Shown: positions 11,197 to 23,389 of the stretch, one piece after another
Layout of the letters: the number at the start of each line of letters is the position of its first letter
Position numbering within the stretch: the stretch's first letter is position 1
Source of the DNA: Isoetes taiwanensis
Lineage: Eukaryota; Streptophyta; Lycopodiopsida; Isoetales; Isoetaceae
NCBI GenBank assembly: GCA_021234155.1
Contig: JAJEKV010000100.1
Coordinates: 3,324,116-3,388,115 of the forward strand
Length of the DNA: 64,000 bases
Direction of reading: 5' to 3'
Notes under the pieces: generated by a model
Databases searched by the model: none
What the model was told of the DNA's origin: nothing
Seen by the model: the letters and a program-made list of their open reading frames with translations, nothing else
Position numbers and translations under genes: made by a program

Positions 11197-14100
11197 TTAT
11201 TGTCTCATGGAACTTGCGTGGCATCAAGGGTGTTCTTAAGCGTGGTCGAGTGTTAGCAGCTATTAGGTCTATGAAGGCGGATGTCATCCTTCTTCAGGAG
11301 CATAGACTTCCAGACTTTGAGGCTAGGTCCATTGGCAGTTGGATTGGAGGTAATTACTCCTCCTTTAGCTGTGCGGCTGAAGGAACTAAAGGAGGCACCT
11401 GTATCTTGTGGAAGGGACAAGTCCAAAAGTATCAATATGCAGGGGGAAGTGGTAGATGGCAGGTTGTAATTTTTGAAACAAATAATTGTATGTGGGGGCT
11501 CATCAACATTTATGCCTCTAATATACCTGCAGAAAGGGCAGCTATGTGGAGAGAGATTGAGCTCTGGATAACTCATCAGGGTTTTGGAGTTGAAAATTGG
11601 ATCCTTGAAGGGGATCTGAATATGACAGATGTATGGGATCAAAAAATTGGGCTGCACAGGAATTTGCTACAAGAGGAGGAAGCTACGTGGAACTCACTTC
11701 TAAATAGCGTTGGCCTCTCCCTAATTCCTCCATCTAACGCTGCATTCTTCTGGTCTAATAAACAGAAGGGGCATGATAGAGTATACTGCTTACTAGACAG
11801 GTTCTACATGGCTAATAGGACAGCCTCCTTCATGGATAGATGTTATGTCGAAGGAGAGCTTGCATTCTCTCATTCAGACCATGTGCCACAAAAGTTAGTG
11901 TTGGAGAGCATCCCTACTAAAAGAAGAGGAGGGAATGTGCCTTTCAAGTTCGATACCTCACTATTAGGGAAGGAGGCATTCTGCAGACCCTTTAGGACTT
12001 TCCTGGCTTCTCTAACTAATACGGAATGCCTACCTTCCATGAAGGCTTGGGTTAAAAAGATCAGCCTTATGAAGATGTGGATCAAGAAATGGGGCAAGGA
12101 GGAATGCTTGAAATTCAAGAAAAAAAAAATGTCGCGGTACAACCTTCTAAGGGGATCCAAGCGGGATCTCATTACTTGATCCCCATAACAGAGACAAACA
12201 ATCCTTAGAGGAGGAACTGGAAACAAAAGCCAAAGCTATTGAGGAGGAGGAAGCTAGGGGGGCTGCGATTCGTTCTAAAACAAAGTGGTACGCAGAGTCG
12301 ATCATGAAAACTCTAAGTGCTTCTTTAGAATGGCGGGGGGCTGATTAGCAGAGAACAATATTACTTCAATTAAAGATAATCACAAAATATACTTTTCGAT
12401 CCCGGGGCTATCAAGGCGTTTATTCGGGATGACTTTTAGAGCTCAATTCAAAGTCGACAATCTTCCATCTTCTTATCAATCCCAAATCTCTCTTTGGTTG
12501 GCCCAGATTGATTGGGCACATAAGATCACTGCAGATGACAACCACACTCTATTGCGCCAGCCGGGCGAAGAGGAGATATTTAAAGTACTATGCTCTCTGG
12601 CTTCTGGTAAGTCCCTCGTGCCCCGATGGCTTCCCTCCTGAATTCTTTGTGGAGTTTTGGGACGCTCTTGGACCAGATTTTGTGGAGGCTGTTTGGGGGG
12701 CTTGGTCCTCTTGCTCCTTACATCCAACTCTAGCGGCAGGATTCATCACCTTGGTCCCAAAAGTCTCTAGACCTCAATCACTTGGGGAGTGGGCCCCATT
12801 GCAATAACAAATGTCCTATATAAGGTAATCATGAAAGGCATCGCCAACCATCTTAAGCCTATCTTGAGCGGGGGTTATCGGTGAGGGGAGCAATCAACTT
12901 TTCCGCCAAAAGTGGATATATTTTGGACAATTACCTAGCGGCTAGAGAAGGTATGCATTGGTGCATCTAGATCTACGGCAAAATTGTGTACTTGTTAAGA
13001 TGGACTTTAGAAAGGCCTATGATTCCCCTTTAGGTGGGATGGCCTCTGCGAGAAGTGATGAGCCACATGGGTTTCAATAAGCGGTTCATCGACATCTCAA
13101 TGGGAATGAACAAATTTGCCTCTCAAGGCGTACATTACGGTTAATGGTGAACCTTCTGGTCTCTTTGACCTCAGGAAGGGTATTAGGCAGGGCTGCCCGC
13201 TTGCCCCATACCTTTTTCTAATTATGGCCAACCTTCTCACAAGGATGGTTAATCTCAAAGTGATGGAAGGGAGCATCAACGGTCTGGTTTTACCGAATCA
13301 AGCCAAAAAACTCACAATCATGCAATATGCGGATGACACCTTTATGTTCCTCAGGTATGACGATGACAGCTTTCATTCCTTTCGCGAGATACTGATTGCT
13401 TTTGAGGTTATATCAGGCATAGGGCTAAATGCCACCAAATGTACCATTTTATGGGCTTTAGAGGGAGGTATTAACCCTCGTGCTAATGGATTGGGCTTCC
13501 CAGTCGTGGCTGCAGGGGAAACAATTAAGCTATTGGGTTTGCCCCTTTCTGTCTCAGATAATATGAAGGGTCTCTAGGCTCCTATGTTAGACAAACTCAG
13601 GAAAAAGGTTGGGTTATGGTCATCTAAAGGATTATCAGAAAGAGTGAAAATGCCGGTTGCTAATCTTTAATTACGGCGGCTCTCACATATATGCCTCATC
13701 AGTGTTGGTAGCCCAGAAAGGAATATATAATCAAATACAGGTCATCATTAGAAAGTTCATTTGGGGGGGTATGGCTAATGTTGCTTGGTCCGAGCTATGT
13801 AGGGATAAGAGGGATGGAGGGATTGGATGTAAGGACCCTTTCACGCAGGCTCAAGCTCTGGCGGCTAGATTTGTCCTGGCGAGTTTTACAAGGGGATACA
13901 TCTCCGCCCGGCATTTGTTAAGCAATCGGGTTTAATCATTGCAAGATTCATGGTAAACCATCTCTTCCTAGGGATGAACTAGGAGCCTTCTTTTGTAATT
14001 TTAAGGTGGCCCCTGGCACCTCCCCAGTCATGAGGCGCCTTCTTCATGCTTGGAGGGAGGTGCAAACAGTATGCTCCCCCATGACTATACCTCGAAGGTT

Positions 14101-14869
14101 TTGGGAAAGGCAAGATATTCGGAACACTCATGTATGGGAAGAGAATGGGCGCCCCTTGGCATTAGTCCATCCTCGCGATCTTTAAGAAATGGCGAGACCA
14201 TGGGATCTTAAAATTGCAAAGATCTTTGGGAAAATGATAGATGGATCTCTTGGATGGAATTTAGACTCAAAGTGCAAAGAGCGGGGGAGGGTGATAGAAA
14301 AAAATACTAATTAAAAGATTCTAGGTAATGTTAAGCTTCTCTCAGGGTCTACTGGTCCTGAGGAAAAGTGGTCCTGTGCAGGAAAGGAGACATACAATGT
14401 TGCAAGTATATATCGGGCCCTTTGTGATGACTCCCCTCTTAAAGCAGAGGCTAGGCTTCAAGTGAATGGATCAGCGGCTAAGCTCCTCTTAGCAAACTCC
14501 TGGAAAACCTTATGCTCTAGGAGAATACAATTTTTTAGATGGGAGGCTCTCCAAGGAGGTCTCAACACTAAAGTGAAGCTGGTTCATAGAGGAATTGTGT
14601 CTTCAGACCTATGTCCTCTGGGGTGTCAGGCTAGCGAATCTCTTTTGCACCTCTTCTTCTGTCCAAAAATTACTGAGTTATGGTTTTGGGTATGCCCTAT
14701 TATGAGACTGCATATGCATCAACTTCGATGGCCGAATGTTGTTATGATCTCAGACATCCCTGGTTAGTGTGGCTCTTTGGACTATATGGAGACATCGGTG
14801 CGATGTCACTTTTGGGGGGCAATCTATCTCTATTGAGAAACTTAAGAGTCTCTTTAATAAGGAAGTTGT
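11193..14869 (+). pseudogene. LINE-1 ORF2: endonuclease, reverse transcriptase and zinc-binding domain, broken
   Basis: The protein would nick DNA and copy LINE RNA at the nick. The first intact stretch, 11193-12179, is an APE-like endonuclease: SWNLRG at residues 5-10, LLQEH with Glu36, GDLN with Asp141, LDR at 201-203 and SHSDH at 226-230. The RT follows in several frames: PDGFPPEFF near 12630, a PKVSRP..LGEWAPL block at 12760-12800, GIRQGCPLAPYLF near 13180, and the catalytic YADD at 13326-13337. A C-terminal reverse-transcriptase zinc-binding segment (CPLGC...HLFFC) is at 14615-14665. At 14869 the frame (FNKEVV) is cut by the gypsy element and resumes at 25865 as ALMALSHHRK, ending with a stop at 26027-26029. 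At least five other frameshifts or stops exist. Confidence 0.9.
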
Positions 14870-15447
14870 TGTTTGGGGTTTGGGTTCGGGAACTCCTGGA
14901 AGACAGCCCTCTGTGAGGACCCATGGATCTCAGGAGAGTCCGGGGGACTATGTCACGCGGGATTTGCAAGAAGAGAACAAGAAGAAGAAAACAGAACAAA
15001 TGAGAGGAAAATGATAAGCTTCCTTGATATCAATGATGAACATACATGAGCTCTCACAAATAGAGAGAAAAACTGAAAGGAGACAAGACTCAAAACTCAT
15101 CTAGAACTCATGTGCGAGCTCTAGTCATATATATAGTACAATGGCCTTGGGCCCAATATAGACACCGATCGATCTCGGTGCCGACTCCTGGAAGGAGGCC
15201 TGATTTGCAGGAATGTGGGCGGTGCCTCTTGAAGTGCCTAGAATCATGCCGACTTGACGCGGGCGGTGTGGCGGCCGTCACTTGTCCGAGCGGCGCCTCT
15301 TGATAGGCTTTGATCAAGCGTGGTCTGGCCGCTTGGTCTTCACGAGCCTTTGATGGCTGACCCGTGGTACAATCCGAGGATCCTTGAGCTTGACCTGGTC
15401 TGTCAGATATGCATGAATAGTCCTGTACCAGAGGCACGGGACTAACA
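14870..15447 (-). repeat. 3' LTR of the gypsy element
   Basis: The element reads on the minus strand, so this left-hand copy is its 3' LTR. It aligns with 25311-25864. About 215 bp in the middle (about 14950-15165) are identical in the two copies, whereas the first 80 bp and the last 270 bp carry many substitutions, many at CpG sites, plus small indels. Confidence 0.9.
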
Positions 15448-15462
15448 CTCCCCACCAAAGCG
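15448..15462 (-). other. Polypurine tract of the gypsy element
   Basis: On the minus strand the bases just before the 3' LTR read TTTGGTGGGGAG, a purine-rich tract of the kind used to prime plus-strand DNA synthesis in plant Ty3/gypsy elements. Its position next to the LTR supports the minus orientation. Confidence 0.75.
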
Positions 15463-15467
15463 ACACT

Positions 15468-18417
15468 TTCGGTGTGAAGAAAAGGAGGAAGTGTTTCGAG
15501 GGCGGGAAGCCATCGTGCGAAAGTGATCCTCACGGAGTGAGGGCGGGCACCATTATGGTAATGGCCAATGAGATCCCGGGCGTGTTTGAAGAGCGTGGGA
15601 GGTGTGTTGAGGCCAAGGGCAGGATCAGCATCAATAAGAAATCGAGATCGTACCATGTCTTCAAAAGGGCGCATGGGCGTCCCAAGAAACGAACCGACAT
15701 TCCATGAGGGAGGCAGGTCCGAGGCCGAAGGCACCGATTAATCGCATTCGGATTGCAAAAAAAAATGGGATTTGCCGATTTAAGGAGTTGAGTAAGAGGC
15801 ATTTGAGAGCAAGCACAAAAACACGTTTGAAGATGGACGGAAGGATCAGTGAGGTGGTGGCATGCCGCAAGAAGGTGTCAAGACCATGAAGCGATCGGCC
15901 GAGGCGTTGCCAACCACGCTCATTAGCAATATAGATCCAATTTGTGGTGGTATCAAGAGTGGCACCCTCCTCCCAATGGGAGCGGCGAACAAAACGTGGA
16001 TCCCACCGGAGATCCGTCGAGATCTGAGGTGGAGTCCATCCTGCATGGCCATCCATGACCTTTGTCCAAAAAGGGAGGCGCCAATCGAAGTCGTGAGGAA
16101 CGGGGCATGGAGGAACACCCGAGGGGAAGCATAGGAGAAGGAACCATGCCCCGGGTGGGTTCTTGGCTGTCTCCTGAATTGACTGACAAGATCCGGATCA
16201 AGTGCTTGACACCAACGATCCCAAAGAGAAGCAGAGAGTTGAGAGTTGACAGGAGGGCTATCCCATCCCGTGGGGACCGTCTTGCTATCCAAAAGAGCCC
16301 GTAATTGATTATATCCTGCGAGGTGCTGCATATAAACTTGTGCATAGGGAAGATCTTCGGGATGTCCCAGATACTTCCTTATTATTCAAAGGCCTTGCCG
16401 AGAGAGGTAAATGATGGGCAAGCTTCGGGCATGTACTCCTGATGAAGAGTGTGAGTCTGAGCATGATCAGCAAGCTAGGGGTTGTTATCCTGAAGCACCC
16501 ATTGCAAAGTGGGGTCACCCTGAAACATCTGGCGTCGCCCATCCCGAAAGTTTTCCTGTATATCCCCCAGGTAAAAATCATGAAAAAGGTAAGCCATAGG
16601 CTGAACAACTCGGAAGGTGACAGTCCGATCGGATCTACAAGAAGTGTATGAGATCAAAGACCAAAAGGGCCAAAGATAAACCTTTGTCTTCAATGGTGAG
16701 TTCGGGCCGATCCGGGAGAAAATCTGCGAAGGCGAGGGGAATATCCACAGTCCATCACCGCATGCCACCGCCGAAAGGAAGAGGTGGCGTCGAAAGCAAA
16801 CCACATAATCGTGATAGCGAGGAAGGAACCGGGAAGTCGAAAAGGCGGTTGGTAACAATGGTGTTATGACCGTCAAGTTTTGCTTTGAGCCTCATCCAGA
16901 TCGAATAGCGTCCGCATTTTTTGTTGTTCAAGGTCACGGATCCGGTTGTCCTTTTCTAGCAAAGGCGTGATTGGTCCCGGACCCGTTTCGAAGTGTTGAC
17001 CGGGAGGAGGATTGCCCCGAGTATTAAGACGAAGCACGCAATCTCCGCGTCATCAAGAATCTTCCGTTTACGCACCTAAAAGTCGATCTTGAAGAGAGGT
17101 GAGCCGAGATGTCCGTGGTAGAAAGCCGAGCGATCAAGGAGGCAATTTGAGCGCCCCGCCTGTAAGGTTTTGAACTTGAGTGTCAGATGGTGTCACAAAG
17201 CTGGGAGTACAAGGCGCCGAGCTTAGTAATATCTTTGTCCTTGGCACCCGTGAGAGTGTCTTTGGACTTGTTTTGCTCCAATAAATTCTGAATTTCGATT
17301 GAGCCGAGCCGTTGATCCTGCAAGTTGGCTGACCGATCCCGTGCACTTTTGAGATCTGTATGAGCCTGTAAGAGAGCTCCGTGCTTGTCTTGAAGTTTGG
17401 TCTCCAAAGTTGCAACTTGGGCAGTGGCAGCTTGAAGGTCACGGTGGACCGCATCCGAGGCCTCTAATGCCGTTTGAACCCCATTCATAAGAGCTTCCTG
17501 GGATTCTTGTAACTTTAGAACAGCAGCTTGAGCATCCTGGCGGGATGACATACAACAAACGACGAGGGTGTTGCGGTGGTGGAGCCTGCTGTTGTCTGGT
17601 TTGTGAGGTTTGGGAGATATGGTGTGAACTGGATGGTGTAGCTGAGGAGGAGACAGTGACATGGGTGTGCGGATTTTGGACATGACCAGTTGAAGACGGG
17701 CGTGAAGTGCCAACTTTGTGAGTCTGGGGAAGGGACCGCTGAGTGGAATTATGAGAATTTTGTGGTGTGGGAGGAAAGTAATGACGGATGAGGGCTTGAA
17801 GGTGGCCTCCCACAGAAACTTCAGAAATGGAAGTGGCAACCCGAAGGCGGTCCACTTCTTGGAGAAGACGATAGAACAGCAATTGGGGCCAATCAATGTG
17901 GTGGTTGGAGTGTATAGCAGTGAGCACCATATTATAGAAAGGCTTATTGATATGGGTGTTCTTGATAGAATACCCAAGGAACTTGCGCCACAAAAACTTA
18001 ACAAAAGTTTCGTGAGGCTTGTCGATATTTGTCAGGCGATGTACATGGGCCTGATAAGGAGGTGCACCAAACCCTGTGACATCTAGTTCCTGTATGGCAG
18101 ACCATGATAAACAAGGGGTTTGTAAGGGAATATGGAATACCTCAGAAATCAAATGTTGAGTCGGGCTGAAATGGTGGTGCCATCGACCATTGTGTATCCA
18201 TGCGTCGTTAACAATATTGGCGATGAACCGCTCAGCTTGGTCGATTTGGAGCCTAAGTTCCATTTGAGAGAATTCAGAAAGCTTTTATATGCTCAAATAC
18301 TTCGATTTGGGCCAACAAGGGCTTCACGGAAAGTGGGCGTCAAGAAGGATACAGACTCAAAAAGAGCCGGATCCTTGGGAGCAGTAGCTTGAAGTGTAGA
18401 AAATTTGGGTGTAGCCA
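15468..18417 (-). pseudogene. Extra ORF region of the gypsy element, downstream of integrase (function unknown)
   Basis: A coding stretch of roughly 980 codons, broken into at least six frames, runs in the same sense as pol. An ATG at 18417 starts MATPKFSTLQ. From 18263 comes a globular domain rich in aromatic residues (DQAERFIANIVNDAWIHNGR, later FVKFLWRKFLGYSIKN and HIDWPQLLFYRLLQEVDRLR). A Pro/Ser/Gln linker follows. Then comes a clear heptad-type coiled coil at about 17540-17200 (KLQESQEALMNGV...LETKLQDKHGALLQ). The remaining C-terminal part (16880-15470) is Trp/Arg/Leu-rich, with SLWDRWCQALDPDLVSQFRR and TTNWIYIANERGWQRLG. The N-terminal domain resembles what databases call a putative plant transposon protein domain (from memory). 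It does not look like an envelope: there is no signal peptide or clear transmembrane pair. Position and sense differ from the antisense gene of Grande/Retand elements. Confidence 0.6.
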
Positions 18418-18719
18418 TGGTAAAGATCAGAAAAGAACCAGGATTCAAAGGCGGAAGATGAAGGCCAAGAACGGAGGACGAAGACGCAGAGGGACGAAAA
18501 AGGTTTAGGGCCTAACCCGAGTCAAGAGGTATGATGAGGGCTAAACCGAGCCGCTGATGATGCTGTGTGTCAAAGATGCCAAGGAGTGCATTGAGAAGCA
18601 AAAATTTGGCTTAAGTCCCCAAAGAACTTAAGGGAGAAACAATGAACGGTGATGATGAGACGTGAGAGAAAGATCGGATGTGACAGGTGGCCAAAGGACA
18701 CAGTTTAATGTTGGACGGG

Positions 18720-18916
18720 TATAAAAAGAAGCAAGGGCATTTAATGCTGGCAACTCGAAGTGGGATATCATTAAAATGAATGTGTCAGAAGGTACCCGGG
18801 CTAGATATGCGGCGGGAGAAAAGATTCTCAGTTTAGAAAGAGCCTTGCATTGCAAACACGTTGGTGAATTTCTGATTGGTCCACGTCGACTAGCAGTTCC
18901 TCGGTTGGCTATATAA
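18720..18916 (+). promoter_or_regulatory. Two TATA-like boxes on the strand opposite to the gypsy genes
   Basis: TATAAAAA at 18720-18727 and TATATAA at 18910-18916 read on the plus strand, in the spacer between integrase and the extra ORF. The second lies 31 bp before the first ATG of a small plus-strand ORF. The spacing from the first box (~220 bp) would leave a normal 5' leader. They are suggestive only; TATA-like words occur by chance in AT-rich DNA. Confidence 0.35.
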
Positions 18917-18946
18917 GACGAACCGGGAGTGAAGCGAAGACATCCT

Positions 18947-19231
18947 ATGGCGCTGAGCATGGCTGCTGCTGGTTTGAATGAAAATTGCACGATGCCCACC
19001 AATTGTCAGGAGTGGATCACCTGTAAAATGAACTGTCTGGATCTCTGGCGCTGCCACAACCGTGGCATTCGAATGGATGGCTGGTGCTCCAGGATGGCTG
19101 AACATCCCGACCCTATGACCAACGGGATGGAGGTGGTTCGCACCTTATTTGGGACCCTGGCGGAGAACCTCTACCATCTCCCTCGCATCACCTACGCCTC
19201 CGAACCCGGAGTAGAGGGTTTTTCCTCTTAG
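18947..19231 (+). CDS. Small antisense ORF inside the gypsy element (94 aa, unknown)
   Basis: The frame opens MALSMAAAGLNENC and runs to a TAG at 19231, with five Cys residues and no recognised domain. It is open through GC-rich sequence, has TATA-like boxes upstream, and is followed by an AT-rich run with several polyadenylation-like words (ATAATATAATAT near 19332-19343). An antisense gene between pol and the 3' LTR is known in Tat-lineage elements such as Grande and Retand, so the position is suggestive. Competing view: an overlapping minus-strand ORF of similar length exists, and neither may be real. Confidence 0.35.
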   Translation: MALSMAAAGLNENCTMPTNCQEWITCKMNCLDLWRCHNRGIRMDGWCSRMAEHPDPMTNGMEVVRTLFGTLAENLYHLPRITYASEPGVEGFSS

Positions 19232-19439
19232 GTTTTAGTAGATAGGGCTCGAGCCCGTTTTTGTATATAGGGATTGCCCATATAGCGGAAATAGCCGGGC
19301 AAAGGCCCGCATTTTGTAAAAACATATCCACTATAATATAATATCGCCTTTCTAGTCACTTTACGTGGTGTTTGCTTCTTGAATCAGTATCTGTTTGTTG
19401 ATTGTCGCTTTTCAGGTGATGAAATGTTTTGAGACGAAA

Positions 19440-20730
19440 ACCATTAACCAATGTAGGTAATGGAGTGCCATCTAACTCGCCCGGTTGGAAAACCGGGTCT
19501 CGACCACTTGAACAATTTGATAAGGGCCAAGCCAACGAAACTTGAGTTTACCAGGAAAATTTTTGTACACGGAATCATAAAGAAGAACCAAATCGCATTC
19601 TTTGAATGTTTTTGTCTTCGAGGACGTTTGTCATGTAAAGATTTTTGCAAGCTGTTGTCCATGAAGAACACGAATATAAGCATCCTTCAAGTTCATCCAA
19701 CTGTTTCTAATTGATAGACCCGTTCTTTGAGTGGCCAGGTGGATTATGGCAGTAGCTTGGTTGAAAACGGAGTGTTGGAAGGATGTATTCAAAGCGGCAT
19801 GAGAGCTTTCGACCGTAAACCAATTTGAAAGGAGTGTGACCGTAGCAATCTTGAAACGGTATTGTAGGCCCAAAGAACGAGGGAAGTTTTGTTTGCCGGG
19901 TACGTGCGTGAAGCGTCACAAATTTTCTTGAGAATGGTGACGAGTTTTGTTGGTGCTTTACGCCAAACCATTACCTTGAGGATAGTAAGGTGTGCTCTTG
20001 TGATGATGTATCGGGGAGATAATCCGTCAGCTCCTTGATAGTATGATTGATGAAATGGACACCACGATCAACCCCACTCAGGTGGGGCAGCCGAATCGCG
20101 TGATAATTTGTTGATAGAGGACCCTAGCCGTTTTGCCGCGGTGTTGTCCGGAAGTGCACAAGCTTTTCGCCCATTTGGTAGCGTGAGTCGGTGAGAACCG
20201 AATGTAAGACGCGGGCGGGTGTGCCACGCAGAGGATCTATGGGTCCCACAAAGTCCATTCCCCATTTGTTGAAGGAAGTGGCGTGGCGGCCGGCGTCAAG
20301 GGAAGAGCGCCACGGGCCGGGTCGCCCGTCCATTGGCAAGCATCACACGTCTTGGGCGTGGGCGTGGCGCCTTTGAAGAGCGTGGGCCAAAATACCCGCC
20401 GAGAAGGATTTTCGCGCCGTGGTGTCACCATGAAAATGACCACCACCTAGCCCTTGATGAGCTTCTCTAACAATATCCGGAACTTCATGAGGTAGAACAC
20501 GGCGTACCGATGGATGGTGTCCTTACCCTTTTGTAGAGATGTCCCGCAACCATGGTGTAGTCCGGACCTCGCGGAGAAATTGATGGCGGCGGATTGCCGC
20601 TTGGCGAGAGAGCCGCCTCGTCTTCGGTGGAAGAGCACCCGCGGAGGAGGTAATGCTGGCGAAAATCATGGAACCAATGTGGTGTTGCCGTGACTAAAAA
20701 GAGTTGAGCGTCGGGGAAAGGCGTCACGAG
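19440..20730 (-). pseudogene. Gypsy integrase, degenerate
   Basis: Integrase inserts the cDNA copy. Reading leftwards on the minus strand: the tail of the zinc-binding domain (CDACQW) near 20345; the start of the catalytic core (MDFVGPIDPLRG, first Asp of D-D-E) near 20260; a degraded middle; then the AYNT..../FGPTIPF...HTPFKLVYGR region at 19770-19900, typical of the end of the core and the linker to the C-terminal domain. There are several stops and frame changes. The DDE glutamate cannot be placed with confidence. Confidence 0.75.
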
Positions 20731-22465
20731 ACTCCGGTTGAGGGATCATCTGTGTGGATGCGTGAAAGATAATCCGGGACGACATGAGATTTGCCGACTT
20801 TATGAACAATTTCAAAGGGGCAAATTCTTGGAGAAGAAGGACCCAACGAGCAATGTGGCCCGTGGGCGTGGACTTGTTGATCAAATAAAGGAGTGCTTGG
20901 TGGTCCACAAAGAACTTGATTTGGCCTTAAAAGATAGTGACGGAAGCGTTGGACACTGAGTAAAATGAGACCCAAAGCTTCACGCCCGTGGCGAGAATAG
21001 TTGCGCAAGCCAGAAATTAAGTTTCTCGCTGGCGTCGATTTGGTTTGTCGGTGTCGCGATCATATTCTTGAGAAAGAACAACTCCAATAGCAAACGCCGG
21101 AGACATCTACATGAACATGAAAGGGCTTGTCCCATTGAGGAGGAACAAGAACCGGTGCACGAGTAAGCAAAAGCTTCAAGTTGTTGGAAGAGCAAAAGAT
21201 CCTTCGGGAATTCCAAGCCCGGTGTGGATTCGCCACCCGTGAGTTTATGAATGGGATCTCGCAATGGCCGCTAGTCCGTGTATGAAGGTGGAGTAATAAT
21301 TGACCTACCCGGGAAAGAGCGTGTCTCCTTGATATTGGCCGGTGCTTGAGCCTTGAGCACACCTGGCCCGATTTTGGCGGGATCGTGGTGATACACGCTT
21401 TTGTCGACAACATGGCCCTAAGAACTCCCCGAGGTGACAAAAAGGTGCATTTCTCGGGATTGAGACTAATTGGGACTCATCACATTTCGGAAGACGAGTT
21501 CCAATTTATCCAAATGGTCAGCCATGGAATCAGTAGGCGTGAGAAGTCATCTTGAAAGATTTGTAAGAAGGGATTTTCCTTCATGAAATCATGAAAAGCG
21601 AGAGCATGATGCGTTGAAACGTTGATGGAGAGTTTGATAATCCAAAAGGAACCACCTTGTAGGCAAAGTGCGGGGTGGTGAAAGTAGTCTTGAGCTGATC
21701 GATTCTTTGATTGAGATCCGATTGTAGCCGAGAAAAACCATCCATGAAGGAGTACATCTCATGTCCGACCACTTCTTCGAACACCGGTGCGTGAAGGGAA
21801 GTGGAAAATGATCACGCTCCGCGGCTTTCGATTGAGTTTTCGGTAGTCCACAAGACGCCGGATCTTACCATTGTGTTTGAGGGCAATGGCGATGGGGCTC
21901 ACCCATTCGAGAATGTTTGACCTCATAGATCAAACATCGACAAGGAGTTTGTCAATTTCCGCCTTGACGCGATCACGGTAATTAGGGTTGAGCCGGTACT
22001 GTCGTTGCTAAACTGGTCGTGCATCAGATTTGGTAGGAATGGTGAGTTCCCCCAAGCTTTTGTTGATTCCTCGAAGATCTCTGTAACTCCGGCGAAAATG
22101 TGTTTGAATTTTTTGAGCGGCTTGGCGGCCTGATACGATAAAGGTAGGAAGATTTGCAGCAATGCGGACTGAGGTTGATTGTTGCCCACATCCACGATCT
22201 CGACTTCAGGAGTCTGAATATGAGGGATCACTTCGGTGTCTTGGACAATATGAGCAGGCGGTTGAAGCATAACAGGATGCGTGGCACTTTGCGTTGTGAA
22301 AAAAGAGGGTTCTTGAGTTTCATCCAGAGGTTGCTTCATGACAAGCGTGTACATCAACAGGAGTTGCGGGAGGTTCAAAGATCGAAAAGTGATCAACACG
22401 TTGGATTCTATTGCAAGGAGCAGGGTAAGGGTCAAGCAAAGCAGCCACGTACTGGTCCCGATCAA
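20660..22465 (-). pseudogene. Gypsy reverse transcriptase and RNase H, degenerate
   Basis: The N-terminal edge of RT (YRLNPNYRDRVKAEIDKLL-like) can be read near 21990-21930, followed by SPIAIALKHNGKIR-like and DYRKLN-like residues to 21830. The fingers/palm and catalytic YxDD are heavily mutated. RNase H is better preserved: PFHVHVDVSG near 21120 and the DHQALLYLINKSTPTGHIARW block at 20910-20835. An upstream 180-codon ORF at 21923-22465 is the linker after protease. Many stops; no function expected. Confidence 0.75.
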
Positions 22466-22468
22466 GAG

Positions 22469-23383
22469 TCATTTCCCCAAGGATAAAAGATATTGGGTAG
22501 GATGGAGAGGCGCACTTCGCAGTGGAGCCCGAACTTGATAAATATTCGAGCTTCTTGAATGCGGTATCGAGAGAGGGTTCCGCAGATGTTCAACAGAAAT
22601 GATCCCGCCGCTTGCAAGTCCATGGTGGCATTGAGGTGACCATCGGTGATGACTAACCGATCCGTGGCCCAAGAATGGATACTCTTGGCTGGCGGAGAAA
22701 AGGTCCGCCGACCAACATTTCATAGTCACCGGATCTTCGCCAGCTTTCCAAACTCCAAATTCCATGGGGAAGCGGAGATCACCGATGTTGATGTGAAGAA
22801 GAGGCGTGACGCCTTGAGGTCTGGTAATATGGCCATTAGCCAACTTGATGTCATATGGGGCACGAAAGAGTTGTGTGATGCCCATTTGTTTGCGGAGTTT
22901 ATCCGTGATGAGATTGACTGCGCTACCCCCGTCTATTTGAACATGATTGACTTGTTGATTGCCCACCGTGGCATGGACCGTGGGTGTAGAGGTAGCAACA
23001 GCCCCAACTAGAACAGTCGGGAGTGGTAACTGGTCCTTGAGAGCAGGACAGAGTTTTAAAATGGTTGCCAAGCTTAAAGGAATCTTGATCTTGGCGAGCT
23101 CCTCTTGGAGTTCCAGCGGCACATGAGAAAAAGGATCGGCTGGTTCCACGGGTGCCGGAGTGCGTGGTAGTGAAGCAGCTACTTCTTTGAGTAAGTCAAC
23201 CTCTGCAGCAATATTGGGATACGTCTGAGTGCGTGGAGGTTGAGATATGGAAGGTGTATCTTGTCTTTGTTGAGCTCTGGTGGTGGCATGAACATTCGCT
23301 AGCGTGCGGCCTTCAGCAGCTTGCATGAGATTTAAAATGCTTTGGCGAACTTTAGGCATGACATGTGGCATGAGCTTCTCCAA
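22469..23383 (-). pseudogene. Gypsy aspartic protease region (305 codons open)
   Basis: This is the longest open frame of the element. Residues 140-165 contain VQIDGGSAVNLI with the active-site Asp at residue 151; the DGGS variant, instead of D(T/S)G, is common in plant Tat/Athila-type elements. The first ~130 residues are a Pro/Thr-rich gag-protease linker. The frame drifts to unrelated sequence in its last third, because a frameshift separates it from the RT linker downstream. Confidence 0.75.
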
Positions 23384-23389
23384 GTCAGG

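Noticed and set aside
15112-16869. Several plus-strand ORFs (60-90 codons) across the gypsy extra ORF
   Set aside because: The minus-strand frames carry the coiled coil and consistent protein composition; the plus-strand ones are shadows.
15468-18417. Retroviral-type envelope gene
   Set aside because: Position fits, but no signal peptide, transmembrane pair or fusion-like segment is visible; a coiled coil alone is not enough.
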